A DNA stretch of 64,000 bases from Nitrosospira sp. Nsp11 (GCF_900142705.1 NZ_FRBV01000012.1:1-64000), one strand, 5' to 3'. Positions 1 to 9,543 are shown, numbered from the stretch's first letter. A program made the numbers and translations. The notes: generated by a model not told the origin, from the sequence alone.

Positions 1-32
1 GTGACCAGCTTCAGCCAAGGTTTGACAACCAT
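1..32 (-). CDS. Partial CDS, N-terminus only (runs off left edge)
   Basis: An ATG on the minus strand at 30-32 is preceded by a strong ribosome binding site (AAAGGAGAG, five bases upstream) and opens a frame reading MVVKPWLKLV to the window edge. Only ten residues are visible, so no function can be given. The quality of the Shine-Dalgarno and its spacing is the only evidence that this is a real start. Confidence 0.5.
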   Translation of the reverse strand, partial: MVVKPWLKLV

Positions 33-405
33 TTGTTCTCTCCTTTACTCCGTGTTGATTTGTTGTGTTCAATATCCAGACTTGAAACCATGATCGTCAA
101 GCAATCAGGGCCTCTCCCTTGTCCGATATCTGTCTTTTCTGTAAAACCCCCAGGACTATCCCCAAGGCCTCCCTAAAACACCGCGTAGCCTAAACGTACA
201 ACTACTTTGTGTCAAGAAAATTGAGGGCGACGTAGCGAACAAATAAATTGTCCGCGCCTGTACAAATGATCTGTCCGAGCCTGTCATTCCGAAAAAAAGC
301 GCGAACAAACGGCTGGAGTAGCCGCGAGAGATATGCAATACGAAGTTGGAAAAATCACAGGAGGAAAAAGATGCAAGTTTATAGGAAACGTTCAAGACCC
401 GGACA
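33..405. other. Intergenic stretch, no gene seen
   Basis: About 370 bases lie between the left-edge gene start and the stop of the coiled-coil protein. Short frames exist on both strands but have no ribosome binding site or recognisable protein content. It presumably holds the promoter of the left-edge gene; no convincing promoter, hairpin or RNA gene was identified. Confidence 0.5.
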
Positions 406-795
406 TTATCTCGTCGCCAGCCAGAATACGAAACCGGCCAGCACGCCAACCAATGAAATACATGCAATCAGCAGAATCTTTACCCGGACCCGAAAAACTT
501 CGATAGCCTCAACGACAAGTGCATTCTGTTCGGCGAGCGATTTGATCAGCTCAGCAGACGACCTCTGTTCATTGCTCAATTCGATGATTTTTGCCTCTAA
601 CAGACGAACCCGTTTATCCAGCTTATCCGGATTAACCGACCCGTCGCCCATTGGCGAGCTTGAAGCCTCCGCAAAACTGCCCGGATCGGACTTTGCCGCG
701 GAAAAAACCTGTTTCGCCGCTTTGACGATATGGGGCGCGGATTCCAGCACGCTTCCCCAGGGAATGATTTTTAACGCCGTTATCCAGATTGCCAT
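406..795 (-). CDS. Small coiled-coil protein with C-terminal membrane anchor
   Basis: The protein has 129 residues. The N-terminal part is moderately hydrophobic, the middle is heptad-rich and charged (KLDKRVRLLEAKIIELSNEQ region, roughly residues 60-95) and looks coiled-coil, and the last 25 residues form one clear transmembrane helix ending in a short basic tail. An ATG at 793-795 with GAGG seven bases upstream is preferred over a TTG six codons earlier. It lies 61 bp downstream of mtkB on the same strand and may be read through from it. I do not recognise a family; the architecture suggests a tail-anchored inner-membrane protein. Function unknown. Confidence 0.6.
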   Translation of the reverse strand: MAIWITALKIIPWGSVLESAPHIVKAAKQVFSAAKSDPGSFAEASSSPMGDGSVNPDKLDKRVRLLEAKIIELSNEQRSSAELIKSLAEQNALVVEAIEVFRVRVKILLIACISLVGVLAGFVFWLATR

Positions 796-856
796 TTTTA
801 ACCTCGCTCTCAATCACATCTGGCAATACCATGATTCGCCATGATTCGCGTAGAAG

Positions 857-1744
857 TTACATTCTGGACAATACCGCTGCAACTGTTTCACCAATGGCAG
901 AAGGCGTCGGACAGATTGTGACACCAAGGTCTCTCAGCATAGCGACTTTTTCTGCCGCACTTTCGCCCGGAGATGAGATAATCGCGCCGGCATGCCCCAT
1001 GCGACGACCTTCAGGTGCGGTCAAGCCCGCGATATAGGCAATCACCGGCTTGCTCATATGATCTCTGGCAAAAATACCGGCTTGAACTTCCTGCGGCCCC
1101 CCGATTTCGCCAATCATGACGACTACTTCGGTTTCAGGATCTTCTTCAAATTTTTCCAGGATATCACGATGGGAGCTGCCTATAATCGGATCTCCGCCAA
1201 TGCCTACCGACGTAGATATGCCGATACCCAGAATCCTCATCTGGTCCGCTGCTTCATAACCTAGCGTTCCAGACCGCCCGATAACCCCGACTTTACCTTT
1301 CTTATAGATGTGCCCGGGCATGATCCCCAGCATTGACCGGCCTGGGCTGATCGTACCGGCACAATTCGGGCCTGTAAGCACCATTCTATCTTCGATAGAA
1401 AAACGCCGCAAAAAGTTCTTGACCGTCATCATATCCTGTGTGGGGATCCCGTCAGTAATAGCCGCACAATATCTGATACCGGCCTCCGCCGCTTCCATGA
1501 TCGAGTCCGCTGCAAACGCGGGTGGCACAAATACGATGGTGGCGTCGGCGTCGACTTGTTCCACAGCTTCCTTTACCGTATTGAAGACGGGTAGACCCAG
1601 GTGTTGCTGTCCGCCCTTGCCGGGGGTTACGCCTCCCACCACGTTTGAACCGTAGTTGATCATGTCCTGCGCATGGAAAGTACCGGTTTTACCTGTAAAG
1701 CCCTGAATTATAATGCGTGTGTTTTCATCAATTAAAATAGCCAT
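857..1744 (-). CDS. mtkB: Malate-CoA ligase (malate thiokinase) alpha subunit
   Basis: A 295-residue protein of the succinyl-CoA synthetase alpha family, which binds CoA through an N-terminal Rossmann domain and carries the phosphorylated histidine. Visible landmarks are the N-terminal IIQGFTGKTGTFHAQ loop, GPNCAGTISPG, and the catalytic His in RMGHAGAII near residue 250. Its ATG directly abuts the TAA of mtkA, so the two subunits are translationally coupled. Automatic pipelines often call this sucD. The malate-CoA ligase call rests on the beta subunit's resemblance to Methylobacterium MtkA and on a malyl-CoA lyase gene next door. A succinyl-CoA synthetase activity cannot be excluded from sequence alone. 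Confidence 0.85.
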   Translation of the reverse strand: MAILIDENTRIIIQGFTGKTGTFHAQDMINYGSNVVGGVTPGKGGQQHLGLPVFNTVKEAVEQVDADATIVFVPPAFAADSIMEAAEAGIRYCAAITDGIPTQDMMTVKNFLRRFSIEDRMVLTGPNCAGTISPGRSMLGIMPGHIYKKGKVGVIGRSGTLGYEAADQMRILGIGISTSVGIGGDPIIGSSHRDILEKFEEDPETEVVVMIGEIGGPQEVQAGIFARDHMSKPVIAYIAGLTAPEGRRMGHAGAIISSPGESAAEKVAMLRDLGVTICPTPSAIGETVAAVLSRM

Positions 1745-2935
1745 TTACATTCCTTTACATTCTTTCGCAATCACCTCATTACGGGCTTGGACAACTTTAT
1801 CCGCAGCTTCCGCCAACGTTTTCGCCGTGATAATGGGGAGGCCGCTCTCAGCAATGATGCGCTGACCTTCCTCAACATTTGTACCTGATAAGCGCACAAC
1901 CAGCGGGACTTTAATACCAATATTGTTTACGGCATGCACGACGCCTTCCGCGATCCAGTCGCAACGGTTGATCCCGGCAAATATATTGACCAATATTGCC
2001 TTAACCCCTTTATCGGCCAATACCAGACGAAAGGCTTTTTCTGTACGCTCAGCAGATGCACCCCCGCCAACGTCAAGAAAATTTGCTGGCTCTCCGCCAG
2101 CCAACTGAATCATATCCATGGTAGCCATGGCCAGACCGGCGCCGTTAATCACGCAACCGATGTCGCCATCCAGTCCGATATAACTCAGTCCTTGATCGCC
2201 AGCCGCCATCTCCCGCGGGTCTCCCTGAGTTTTATCGCGCAATTCAGCAACTTCATGACGTCGAAACAGGGCGTTGTCGTCAAAGCTCATTTTTGCATCC
2301 AGCGCGATGAGTTCGCCGCTAGCCGTAACAACCAGGGGGTTGATTTCCAGCATATTCGCGTCGAGATCGCGTAACGCGCGATAACAACCTTTTATCGTTT
2401 TGACAGCATGGGTTAATTGCGAAGCTTCCAACCCTAGCGCAAAAGCCATCTCCCGTGCTTGAAAATCCAGGAGACCGACAGAGGGCTCAATGTAAACTTT
2501 TTTTATGGCATCAGGATCTGTTTCAGCCAACTCCTCGATTTCCATTCCGCCTCGGGCAGAACCTATCATGACGACCCGCTCTGAACTCCGATCGATCAAA
2601 AAGCAAAGATAGATTTCTTTGGCAATTTGCGTCCCTGCTTCAACGTAAACCCTTGAGCAAATTTTACCCATCGGCCCGGTTTGATGAGTTATCAAATATT
2701 TTCCCAATAATTCTTCCGCAGCCGCTTTAACTTCATCATGCGTGTTGCAGATCTTGATACCACCGGCTTTACCGCGCGCTCCTGAATGAATTTGTGCTTT
2801 TACTACCCAAACATTCCCGTCAATTTCTCTAGCCCGCTGCACGCTTTCATCCGGGCTGTAAGCCAGACCGCCTTCCGCGATCTTAACGCCATATTTCGTC
2901 AGAATCTCTTTCGCCTGATATTCGTGTATATCCAA
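1745..2935 (-). CDS. mtkA: Malate-CoA ligase (malate thiokinase) beta subunit
   Basis: A 396-residue ATP-grasp protein of the succinyl-CoA synthetase beta family. It starts [12 protein letters not shown], contains the ATP-grasp lysine/glycine loop [10 protein letters not shown] near residue 55, the LEINPLVV metal-binding stretch and the C-terminal flavodoxin-like ligase part ([27 protein letters not shown]). [10 protein letters not shown] and [10 protein letters not shown] match what I remember of Methylobacterium MtkA better than SucC. With MtkB it would form malyl-CoA from malate, CoA and ATP. It begins a two-gene operon separated from the upstream malyl-CoA lyase gene by a terminator. Confidence 0.85.
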   Translation of the reverse strand: MDIHEYQAKEILTKYGVKIAEGGLAYSPDESVQRAREIDGNVWVVKAQIHSGARGKAGGIKICNTHDEVKAAAEELLGKYLITHQTGPMGKICSRVYVEAGTQIAKEIYLCFLIDRSSERVVMIGSARGGMEIEELAETDPDAIKKVYIEPSVGLLDFQAREMAFALGLEASQLTHAVKTIKGCYRALRDLDANMLEINPLVVTASGELIALDAKMSFDDNALFRRHEVAELRDKTQGDPREMAAGDQGLSYIGLDGDIGCVINGAGLAMATMDMIQLAGGEPANFLDVGGGASAERTEKAFRLVLADKGVKAILVNIFAGINRCDWIAEGVVHAVNNIGIKVPLVVRLSGTNVEEGQRIIAESGLPIITAKTLAEAADKVVQARNEVIAKECKGM

Positions 2936-3301
2936 GATGCATCACCTTATTTTATTGTCAAATAGTTTTATCCGGTTATCTCATGAGGCTGTTCAGCAGA
3001 ACAGACTACGCCAATCGATGAGAACCATGCCCGTCTTAACAAGTCCCGGTACGGAATTGATCATTTTTGAAGGCACGAAACCATCCGTGCGATGCTGCCA
3101 ATCGAAACAGATCAAGATTCACGGGCGCCACCCCCTCAACGCTCTATCATACTGGGCAATGATGGCTGGAAACTGGCCATGTACAGATGGGACTTCGGTG
3201 CAGCTACTGTTTTCAATAGAAATGGTTTCCCGCAATTCCATAACCTGATAAATCAACGACCAACAAAGAAAAAGGCCGCTAAACGCGGCCTCGAAAGTGC
3301 A
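2936..3301. other. Intergenic region between mtkA and malyl-CoA lyase
   Basis: About 365 bases. The right end holds the malyl-CoA lyase terminator (3264-3290). The remainder, immediately upstream of mtkA, should contain the mtkAB promoter. A 103-codon plus-strand frame here has no ribosome binding site and no family resemblance and was not called. Confidence 0.5.
3264..3290 (-). terminator. Rho-independent terminator of malyl-CoA lyase gene
   Basis: On the minus strand a GGCCGC stem with a GTTTA loop and GCGGCC return (3274-3290) is followed by TTTTTCTTTG. It starts 12 bases after the lyase stop codon and separates that gene from mtkAB. Confidence 0.85.
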
Positions 3302-4252
3302 TTACACGCCTTTGGCGCGCATTGCCTCCGCCATTTTGACTACGTTGTTGGCCATCCTTGCGGAAGCGGCGTCGATAAGTCGGCCATCCAATGCAGCTGC
3401 GCCTTTACCTTGAGCGGCCGCCTCTTTTAAAGCATCCAGAATTCGTTGTGCTTTTTCGATTTCCGCGGCAGGCGGCGTAAATACATCGTTGGCGAGTGCG
3501 ACTTGAGAAGGATGGATAGCCCATTTGCCTTCACAACCTAATGCCGCAGCCCTTCTCGCCGCTAATTTGAAGCCATCCGGATCTTTTATATCACCAAACG
3601 GGCCATCGATAGGACGTAACCCAAAGGCACGGCACGCCACGGTCATGCGGCTAATGGCGGCATGCCATTGATCACCCGGGTAGTCCGGATTGAGCCCCCC
3701 AATATTTGTCGTCCTGGCGCGATTACTGGCAGCATAATCAGCCACCCCGAAATGTAGTGCTTCAAGGCGGCCTGTGGCGCCGTTACGTGCAATATCTTCT
3801 ACATTTGCCATTCCTAAAGCGGTTTCGATCAACGCCTCAATACCAATTCTGTTTTTTAGCCCTTGTTGCATTTCCAGCTGGTTCAGCATGGCTTCAACCA
3901 TATAGACATCAGAATAAACTCCTACCTTCGGAATTAATATGGTATCCACCTTATCGCCTGCTTTCTCAACCAGATCCACCACGTCGCGCACCATGAATTG
4001 CGTGTCCAGGCCATTTATGCGTACCGAGACGGTAATGCCGTGCGCTTTCCAATCCAGATCATTGAGCGCTTCGATAACGTTTTTGCGCGCGGTCAACTTG
4101 TCGTCGGGAGCAACCGCGTCTTCAAGATCGAGGAAGATGAAATCCGCGCCACTTTTCAACGCCTTTTCAAACATGCCGGGGTTCGAACCGGGAACAGCTA
4201 ATTCGCAGCGTTGGATGCGCAAGACGGACGCTTCATATAATGTATGACTCAT
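3302..4252 (-). CDS. mcl: L-malyl-CoA lyase (HpcH/HpaI, CitE-like family)
   Basis: A 316-residue TIM-barrel lyase of the HpcH/HpaI aldolase family. It cleaves malyl-CoA to glyoxylate and acetyl-CoA, or condenses them, using Mg2+. Family landmarks are the N-terminal ELAVPGSNPGMFEKAL, the acidic metal-binding FLDLEDAVAPDDK loop, IEALIETALGMANVEDIA (metal-binding Glu), and the C-terminal GKWAIHPSQV. AGGAAG six bases upstream supports the ATG. The neighbouring mtkA-mtkB supplies malyl-CoA, giving the malate to glyoxylate plus acetyl-CoA segment known from the methylotroph serine cycle. Citramalyl-CoA lyase is an alternative specificity. Confidence 0.85.
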   Translation of the reverse strand: MSHTLYEASVLRIQRCELAVPGSNPGMFEKALKSGADFIFLDLEDAVAPDDKLTARKNVIEALNDLDWKAHGITVSVRINGLDTQFMVRDVVDLVEKAGDKVDTILIPKVGVYSDVYMVEAMLNQLEMQQGLKNRIGIEALIETALGMANVEDIARNGATGRLEALHFGVADYAASNRARTTNIGGLNPDYPGDQWHAAISRMTVACRAFGLRPIDGPFGDIKDPDGFKLAARRAAALGCEGKWAIHPSQVALANDVFTPPAAEIEKAQRILDALKEAAAQGKGAAALDGRLIDAASARMANNVVKMAEAMRAKGV

Positions 4253-4525
4253 TAATCTTCCTGATAGAATTTAATTGATTTGGAGGCGGAGTTGGGGGGG
4301 AGCTGCGGTATTTTCAATGTTCAGCCGAGGTTGAACATTGCAACCTGGCCCCATTTTGTTGTTTATTGATAACTCGCCATTCTACTTTTGAAGATGGTAA
4401 TGTCAATTTACTTTTAATAAATAGAGGAAATCATCGACCGGAGTCCAGGCAAGCATTAGATGGACCGTCAGTTCCACCGTATTTTTTCCGCGATTAAATA
4501 CATTATGAATGAGCGCGTTCTGGCG

Positions 4526-5515
4526 CTATTGTTTTTGATATCTTGATACCGCGCGGTTATGCTCCGCCAAATCATTGGAGAAGTGCGATTCGCCCTTTCC
4601 TTTGCCGACAAAATAGAGCGCTTTCGTCGTGGCGGGATTGAATACAGCCTGAATGGAGGCCAGTCCCGGCAAAGCGATGGGCGTTGGCGGTAAGCCGCGG
4701 CGAGTATAAGTATTGTATTCCTGATCAGTTAAAAGGTCTTTTTTTCGGAGATTGCCATCAAATTTGTCACCAAGACCATAAATAACGGTGGGATCGGTTT
4801 GCAGCAGCATGTTTAGTCTCAACCGGTTGAGGAAAACACCAGCCACCAGGCCGCGATCACTTTCCTTTCCGGTTTCTTTTTCGACGATTGAAGCGAGAAT
4901 CAAGGCCTCGTAGGGGCTTGCCAGCGGCAGATCTGCCGAGCGCTCGGCCCACGCTTTGGCCATATGGTTCTGCATCACGTGATAGGCGCGTTTCAAAATT
5001 GCCACGTCACTGCTGCCACGAGCAAAAAAATAGGTATCGGGAAAAAACAATCCTTCCGCTGCGGTTTCGGTTGCGCCGATCAGTTGCAGAATTTCGCCGC
5101 TGGTCAAACCGGCAGTGTCGTGCCGAAGAGCCGGATGCTCATCCAGCGTCTGCCTGAGCTGAGAAAAGGTCCAGCCTTCTATAAATCTGATCTCGGTCTG
5201 ATTGATGTCACCACTGGTGATACGTTCAAGCAATTGCAGCGGCGAAATACTGCGACCAATCTCATAATCGCCCGCCTTGACCGATGATGCAACTCCCATT
5301 ACCCGCGACAGCAAGACAAAGGACCACATGTCCGGCAAAATGCCTGCATCGGCTAATTGCTTTGCGATGCTTTTTAAACTGCTGCCCGGCTTGATGGAAA
5401 ATTCGTAAGGGACCGTAGGGGGCTGAACGGGGACATTAAGTTGGTAAGCGAGCCATCCAGTGAACAGCAAGACTCCGGCAAAGGCAAGAAAGATCAAGCG
5501 TTTTAGCGTACGCAA
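4526..5515 (-). CDS. mltG: Endolytic murein transglycosylase MltG (YceG)
   Basis: An inner-membrane lytic transglycosylase that cuts nascent glycan strands. From TTG at 5513-5515 (AGAGG five bases upstream) it is 329 residues, the usual family length, with an N-terminal membrane helix (RLIFLAFAGVLLFTGWLAY). It has the LysM-like FSIKPGSSLKSIAKQLADAG segment and the YceG catalytic core: SIVEKETG with its Glu, VFLNRL, TDPTVIYG, YNTYTRRGLPPTPIALPG. A longer frame upstream runs through an intergenic repeat and is rejected as a start. It is the last fab-cluster gene here; pabC and tmk, which flank it in E. coli, are absent. Confidence 0.9.
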   Translation of the reverse strand: MRTLKRLIFLAFAGVLLFTGWLAYQLNVPVQPPTVPYEFSIKPGSSLKSIAKQLADAGILPDMWSFVLLSRVMGVASSVKAGDYEIGRSISPLQLLERITSGDINQTEIRFIEGWTFSQLRQTLDEHPALRHDTAGLTSGEILQLIGATETAAEGLFFPDTYFFARGSSDVAILKRAYHVMQNHMAKAWAERSADLPLASPYEALILASIVEKETGKESDRGLVAGVFLNRLRLNMLLQTDPTVIYGLGDKFDGNLRKKDLLTDQEYNTYTRRGLPPTPIALPGLASIQAVFNPATTKALYFVGKGKGESHFSNDLAEHNRAVSRYQKQ

Positions 5516-5519
5516 AAGA

Positions 5520-5580
5520 ACCTCTGAATAAGTCCATGAAGCGCTCGGCCGGCAGCTCGGTTGGCAAAATCGGGATGATC
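5520..5580 (-). repeat. Intergenic repeat, copy 1 (upstream of mltG)
   Basis: Read on the minus strand, ATCATCCCGATTTTGCC is followed about 30 bases later by TTATTCAGAGG, which also supplies the mltG ribosome binding site. The same two blocks, in the same order and next to a gene start, occur at 44207-44257 upstream of argD. Confidence 0.5.
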
Positions 5581-5837
5581 GCAAACGCGTGAAGCGAGCG
5601 AGGGAGGGCCAGGAGTATGACGGAGTGGATGGACCATTTTACCGTAACCGAAAGACAAGTAACTTACGGACGGCGTTGCCAGCTCGATGCCGAAAGGACA
5701 CTCCTTGACGCTGCACGAGAGGTCCGCGAAGCACGATAGCAAATCTGGATGCGGTTGCCGGGCTTCTGGAGTTCGCTTTTCCCCCGGGATGGCGCCTGCT
5801 TCGAAAGGCATTACTCCACCTGCACGATCTGGCCCAC

Positions 5838-5882
5838 TTTTATAGATTCCTTCGTTTATAGATTCCCTGGTTTAGATTCCTT
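5838..5882. repeat. Imperfect tandem repeat of TTTATAGATTCC
   Basis: Three successive imperfect copies of a 14- to 16-base unit (TTATAGATTCCTT, TTATAGATTCCCT, TTTAGATTCCTT) lie just after the fabF stop codon. No stem-loop is formed; role unknown. Confidence 0.5.
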
Positions 5883-5893
5883 AGCCGGGAAAA

Positions 5894-7141
5894 TCAGGCT
5901 TTACGGAAAATGAGTGTACCATTTGTGCCGCCAAAGCCAAACGAGTTTGACATTGCCGCGTTAATTTCCATTTTCCGAGCGGTATTGGGAACGCAATCCA
6001 GATCACACTGGGGATCCTGATCGAAAATATTAATAGTGGGCGGCGCCACCTGGTGATATAAGGCCAAGGCGCTAAATATGGCTTCGATCCCGCCAGCGGC
6101 GCCGAGCAGATGTCCGGTCATCGATTTTGTAGAGTTCACTACAAGTTTTTTCGCGTGTTCGCCAAAGCAGCGCTTCACCGCGACAGTCTCCGCTATATCT
6201 CCCAATGGCGTCGAGGTGCCGTGCGCGTTGATATAGTCCACTTCTGTGGAATTCATCCCTGCATTTCTAAGTGCATTATTCATACAGCGCGCGGCACCTT
6301 CTCCATCTTCGGAGGGTGCTGTCATATGGTAGGCGTCCGCGCTCATGCCAAAGCCGGCTAGCTCAGCGTAAATTTTAGCGCCGCGACGTTTGGCATGCTC
6401 CAGTTCTTCCAGAACCAGGATCCCGGCGCCTTCCCCCAGAACAAAGCCATCCCGACCCTTGTCCCATGGCCGACTGGCGGTAACAGGATCGTCGTTGCGG
6501 GTCGACAGCGCCCGCGCCGAGGCAAAGCCGCCAATAGCCAGTGGCGTAACACATGACTCAGCACCACCCGCCACCATCACATCCACATCTCCATACTCGA
6601 TCAGCCGAGCTGAGTCGCCGATGCAGTGGGTGGCGGTGGTACAGGCAGTGACAATGGCGAGATTCGGTCCTTTGAAGCCAAACATAATGGACAAGTTACC
6701 CGCAATCATGTTTATGATGGTGCTGGGAATGAAAAATGGAGAGATCTTGCGCGGACCGCCAGCGTGATAAACATCGTGCGTGGCCTCGATCATCGGTAAA
6801 CCGCCGATGCCGGAACCGATATTGACACCAACACGCTCGGCATCAAGACGGGTACTGGCTATATCGTCAATACCTGCGTCCCGGACCGCCTGGATTGCTG
6901 CCGCCATACCGTAGTGAATGAAGATATCCATACGACGCGCGTCTTTAACGGAAAGATACTCCGTAACGTCAAAATCCTTTACTTCTCCAGCTATCTGAGA
7001 AGCAAATGCGGAAGCATCAAAACGAGTAATTCGTGTAATGCCGGATTTTCCAGCGAGAACGTTAGTCCACGCATCTGAGACGGTGTTACCGACAGGCGAA
7101 ATCATGCCCAGTCCGGTGATAACTACCCTACGCTTGGACAA
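5894..7141 (-). CDS. fabF: 3-oxoacyl-[ACP] synthase II (KAS II)
   Basis: Condenses malonyl-ACP with acyl-ACP in fatty-acid elongation. From TTG at 7139-7141 (GGAG five bases upstream) the product is 415 residues and begins [19 protein letters not shown], the standard FabF N-terminus; a 34-codon longer frame overlaps acpP and is rejected. The catalytic triad is visible: Cys in [12 protein letters not shown], His in [11 protein letters not shown] and His in [13 protein letters not shown]. The C-terminal [14 protein letters not shown] glycine loop is intact. It follows acpP by 34 bases in the fab operon. Confidence 0.95.
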   Translation of the reverse strand: MSKRRVVITGLGMISPVGNTVSDAWTNVLAGKSGITRITRFDASAFASQIAGEVKDFDVTEYLSVKDARRMDIFIHYGMAAAIQAVRDAGIDDIASTRLDAERVGVNIGSGIGGLPMIEATHDVYHAGGPRKISPFFIPSTIINMIAGNLSIMFGFKGPNLAIVTACTTATHCIGDSARLIEYGDVDVMVAGGAESCVTPLAIGGFASARALSTRNDDPVTASRPWDKGRDGFVLGEGAGILVLEELEHAKRRGAKIYAELAGFGMSADAYHMTAPSEDGEGAARCMNNALRNAGMNSTEVDYINAHGTSTPLGDIAETVAVKRCFGEHAKKLVVNSTKSMTGHLLGAAGGIEAIFSALALYHQVAPPTINIFDQDPQCDLDCVPNTARKMEINAAMSNSFGFGGTNGTLIFRKA

Positions 7142-7175
7142 GGTGGCTCCGATTAGGATGTGCTTGAAGCAAAAA

Positions 7176-7412
7176 TTAATTGCTGTGGGAATTGATGTAG
7201 TCGATAGCCTGCTGAACAGTATTGATTTTCTCTGCCTGTTCATCAGGGATTTCGCATTCGAATTCTTCTTCCAGTGCCATAACCAGCTCTACGGTGTCAA
7301 GCGAATCGGCACCCAGGTCATCCACAAAAGAAGATTCGCTCTTGACGTCGGCCTCATTCACTCCTAACTGCTCAGCCACTATTTTTTTTATACGCTGCTC
7401 TACATTTTCCAT
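7176..7412 (-). CDS. acpP: Acyl carrier protein
   Basis: A 78-residue acidic four-helix carrier that holds growing acyl chains on phosphopantetheine. The attachment serine is Ser37 in [19 protein letters not shown]. Length and sequence are typical of bacterial AcpP. It sits between fabG and fabF as in E. coli, with its own 160-base upstream gap that could hold a separate promoter, common for this very highly expressed gene. Confidence 0.97.
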   Translation of the reverse strand: MENVEQRIKKIVAEQLGVNEADVKSESSFVDDLGADSLDTVELVMALEEEFECEIPDEQAEKINTVQQAIDYINSHSN

Positions 7413-7571
7413 CTAAATACCTCTTCCGGTAAGAAAAACGCCGTCATTCTAGCAAGTTTTTGGCATTAATAAAATCTGAACGCTTTGAAGCTCAAAAGTA
7501 ATCAACCTGGTTCATAAAGGGGTTTCCTTGGTAATTTACGGTTGAATGGCAAAAAATTTATGGATGCCCTA

Positions 7572-8312
7572 TTAATCCATATACATTCCGCCATTCACAT
7601 GAAGAGTTGCGCCGGTAATATACGCTGCGCTTGGCGACGCAATGAAAGCGACTGCAGAAGCGACTTCTTCCGGACGCCCCAATCTGCCCAGAGGGACTTG
7701 CTGGAGCAGAAGTTGCTGTTGTTTTTCGGTGAGAGAGCGTGTCATGTCAGTCTCTATGAAACCGGGTGCAATACAATTGACAGTAATATTGCGGCTACCC
7801 ACTTCACGCGCTAAAGATTTGCTGAAGCCAGATATGCCGGCTTTGGCAGCGGCATAGTTAGCCTGACCCATATTGCCGGTAGAGCCTACTACAGAGGAGA
7901 TATTGATTATGCGCCCATAACGGGCCCTCATCATGGCTCTAAGCACAGCGCGGCTCAAACGGAATACTGATTTGAGATCCGTTTCCATGATTTCATCCCA
8001 TTCCTCATCTTTCATTCGAAGAAGTAAGTTGTCGCGAGTGATGCCGGCATTATTCACCAGGATTGCGATATCGCCAAATTCCTCTTGTACAGCTTTAAGA
8101 ACGCTTTCAATCTGCGCAGCATCGTTTACGTTCAATATCATGCCCGCGCCCTTGAGGCCCGCCTCCTTGAGGTAGCCGCTAATGACCTGAGCCCCTCCCT
8201 CAGTGGTGGCGGTGCCTACCACAACGGCATCTTGTCTAGCCAGCTCAAGCGCAATGGCCCGCCCTATGCCCCGGCTGGCGCCAGTTACGAAAGCAATTTG
8301 ATTTTGCAGCAT
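7572..8312 (-). CDS. fabG: 3-oxoacyl-[ACP] reductase
   Basis: NADPH-dependent short-chain dehydrogenase that reduces 3-oxoacyl-ACP. The 246-residue protein has the cofactor loop TGASRGIGRAIA at residues 10-21, NNAG near residue 88, the active Ser in ISSVVGSTGN, and the catalytic YAAAKAG Tyr/Lys pair. The C-terminus (ASPSAAYITGATLHVNGGMYMD) is the characteristic FabG ending. Position between fabD and acpP matches the conserved fab operon. Confidence 0.95.
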   Translation of the reverse strand: MLQNQIAFVTGASRGIGRAIALELARQDAVVVGTATTEGGAQVISGYLKEAGLKGAGMILNVNDAAQIESVLKAVQEEFGDIAILVNNAGITRDNLLLRMKDEEWDEIMETDLKSVFRLSRAVLRAMMRARYGRIINISSVVGSTGNMGQANYAAAKAGISGFSKSLAREVGSRNITVNCIAPGFIETDMTRSLTEKQQQLLLQQVPLGRLGRPEEVASAVAFIASPSAAYITGATLHVNGGMYMD

Positions 8313-8394
8313 TATTCTCCAGTTCGCCCAGTCAAATCAACAACGATAACCTCTGCGCTATAAAAGCCGCAAGGCTCATCAATGGTATTGCAAC

Positions 8395-9345
8395 CTACAA
8401 CAATATGTCGGCCGCATGGTGAAGCGCTACGCTATCGGCGAGCGCCAGGCTCTGCAAATTTGCATCTATGCGTTTATTAAGCCCAGACAGCACTTTTCCT
8501 GGCCCACACTCCACCACGTGGGTAACGCCGGAGGAAGCAAAAGAACGAACGGTTTCGGTCCAGCGCACCGGGCTGCATAATTGCCGTATCAGAATTTTTT
8601 TAATGCCTTCCGTATTTTCGTGCCGCTGCGCATCAGCATTATGCAACAGTGGAGTTTCCGGCGACTGGAGCATGAGCGGTTCTAACCGCTTATGCAGCTT
8701 GTCAGCCGCCAGGCTCATCAGGGAACAATGCGACGGTATGCTTACAGGCAACATCAGCGCCCGCTTTGCGCCTTTAGACCGGGCCAGTTCCATCCCGCGC
8801 AGCACCGCACTTTTGTGGCCGGCAATCACTATCTGCCCAGGTGAATTAAAATTTGCCGGCTCCAGCAATTCTCCACATGAAGAGTTTGTGATTTCGTCGC
8901 AAAGCGCTTCCACCACCTCATCGTCAAGTCCGAGAATTGCCGCCATGGCACCCGTACCTTCCGGTACGGCCTGTTGCATTACGTCAGCTCGAAAACGCAC
9001 CAAGGGCAGCGCATCCGAAAAAGCCAGGGCGCCCGACGCCACCAGGGCGGTATATTCTCCCAAGCTATGGCCGGCCATGAGTACCGGGTTCACGTTCCCC
9101 AGGCTCCGCCAAGCTCGATACACCGCGATCCCGGCCATCAGCATCAGCGGTTGAGTATTAACCGTCAGATTAAGCTCATCGGACGAACCATCATTGACCA
9201 GCGTCCAAAAATCCTGCCCGAGCACAGAAGATGCTTCGTCAAAGGTTTCACGCACAACAGGAAAATCAGCATAACCTTTCATCATGCCTATTGATTGCGA
9301 GCCCTGCCCAGGAAAAACACATGCAAATTTTACGGAAGCAGTCAT
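8395..9345 (-). CDS. fabD: Malonyl-CoA:ACP transacylase
   Basis: Moves malonyl groups from CoA to ACP to supply fatty-acid synthesis. The 316-residue product has the N-terminal FACVFPGQGSQSIGM oxyanion loop, the nucleophile Ser in GHSLGEYTAL near residue 90, and the catalytic His in the IPSHCSLM stretch. The second of two in-frame ATGs (9343-9345, GCGGG upstream) is preferred to the one four codons earlier; the difference is minor. It lies between fabH and fabG. Confidence 0.94.
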   Translation of the reverse strand: MTASVKFACVFPGQGSQSIGMMKGYADFPVVRETFDEASSVLGQDFWTLVNDGSSDELNLTVNTQPLMLMAGIAVYRAWRSLGNVNPVLMAGHSLGEYTALVASGALAFSDALPLVRFRADVMQQAVPEGTGAMAAILGLDDEVVEALCDEITNSSCGELLEPANFNSPGQIVIAGHKSAVLRGMELARSKGAKRALMLPVSIPSHCSLMSLAADKLHKRLEPLMLQSPETPLLHNADAQRHENTEGIKKILIRQLCSPVRWTETVRSFASSGVTHVVECGPGKVLSGLNKRIDANLQSLALADSVALHHAADILL

Positions 9346-9543
9346 TGTTGCCCGCATTCATTTGAACAGAATCGGCTGATAATTCTTTGATATCTTTGGA
9401 TGGGAGTAAAATCGGGATAATAGTGCCGTATTAAATTAGGGAATAGCATTCTTCTAGTGCCTTATTGCGACAAACAATAAAAGCGAGGGATAATCAGTTG
9501 GTAAAAACAAGCTTCTTGTGATTTACGCAGAGGTTAGCAGCTT

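Larger units (their letters stand above)
5516..5893. other. fabF-mltG intergenic region with repeat sequences
   Basis: About 380 bases where many proteobacteria have pabC. No aminodeoxychorismate lyase motif can be read in any frame; the open minus-strand frame over it is low in family character. It contains an intergenic repeat (5520-5580) also found upstream of argD, and a short run of imperfect direct repeats of TTTATAGATTCC at 5838-5882. Confidence 0.55.

Noticed and set aside
248-844. 198-codon plus-strand frame at the left end
   Set aside because: It is the shadow of the minus-strand coiled-coil protein gene, which has a better ribosome binding site and a coherent membrane anchor.
2937-3248. 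103-codon plus-strand frame upstream of mtkA
   Set aside because: No ribosome binding site, no family content, and it occupies the promoter region of mtkA and part of the terminator region.
5503-5811. Degraded pabC between fabF and mltG
   Set aside because: No segment in any frame matches the class IV aminotransferase motifs, so decay of pabC is not visible; only repeats are.
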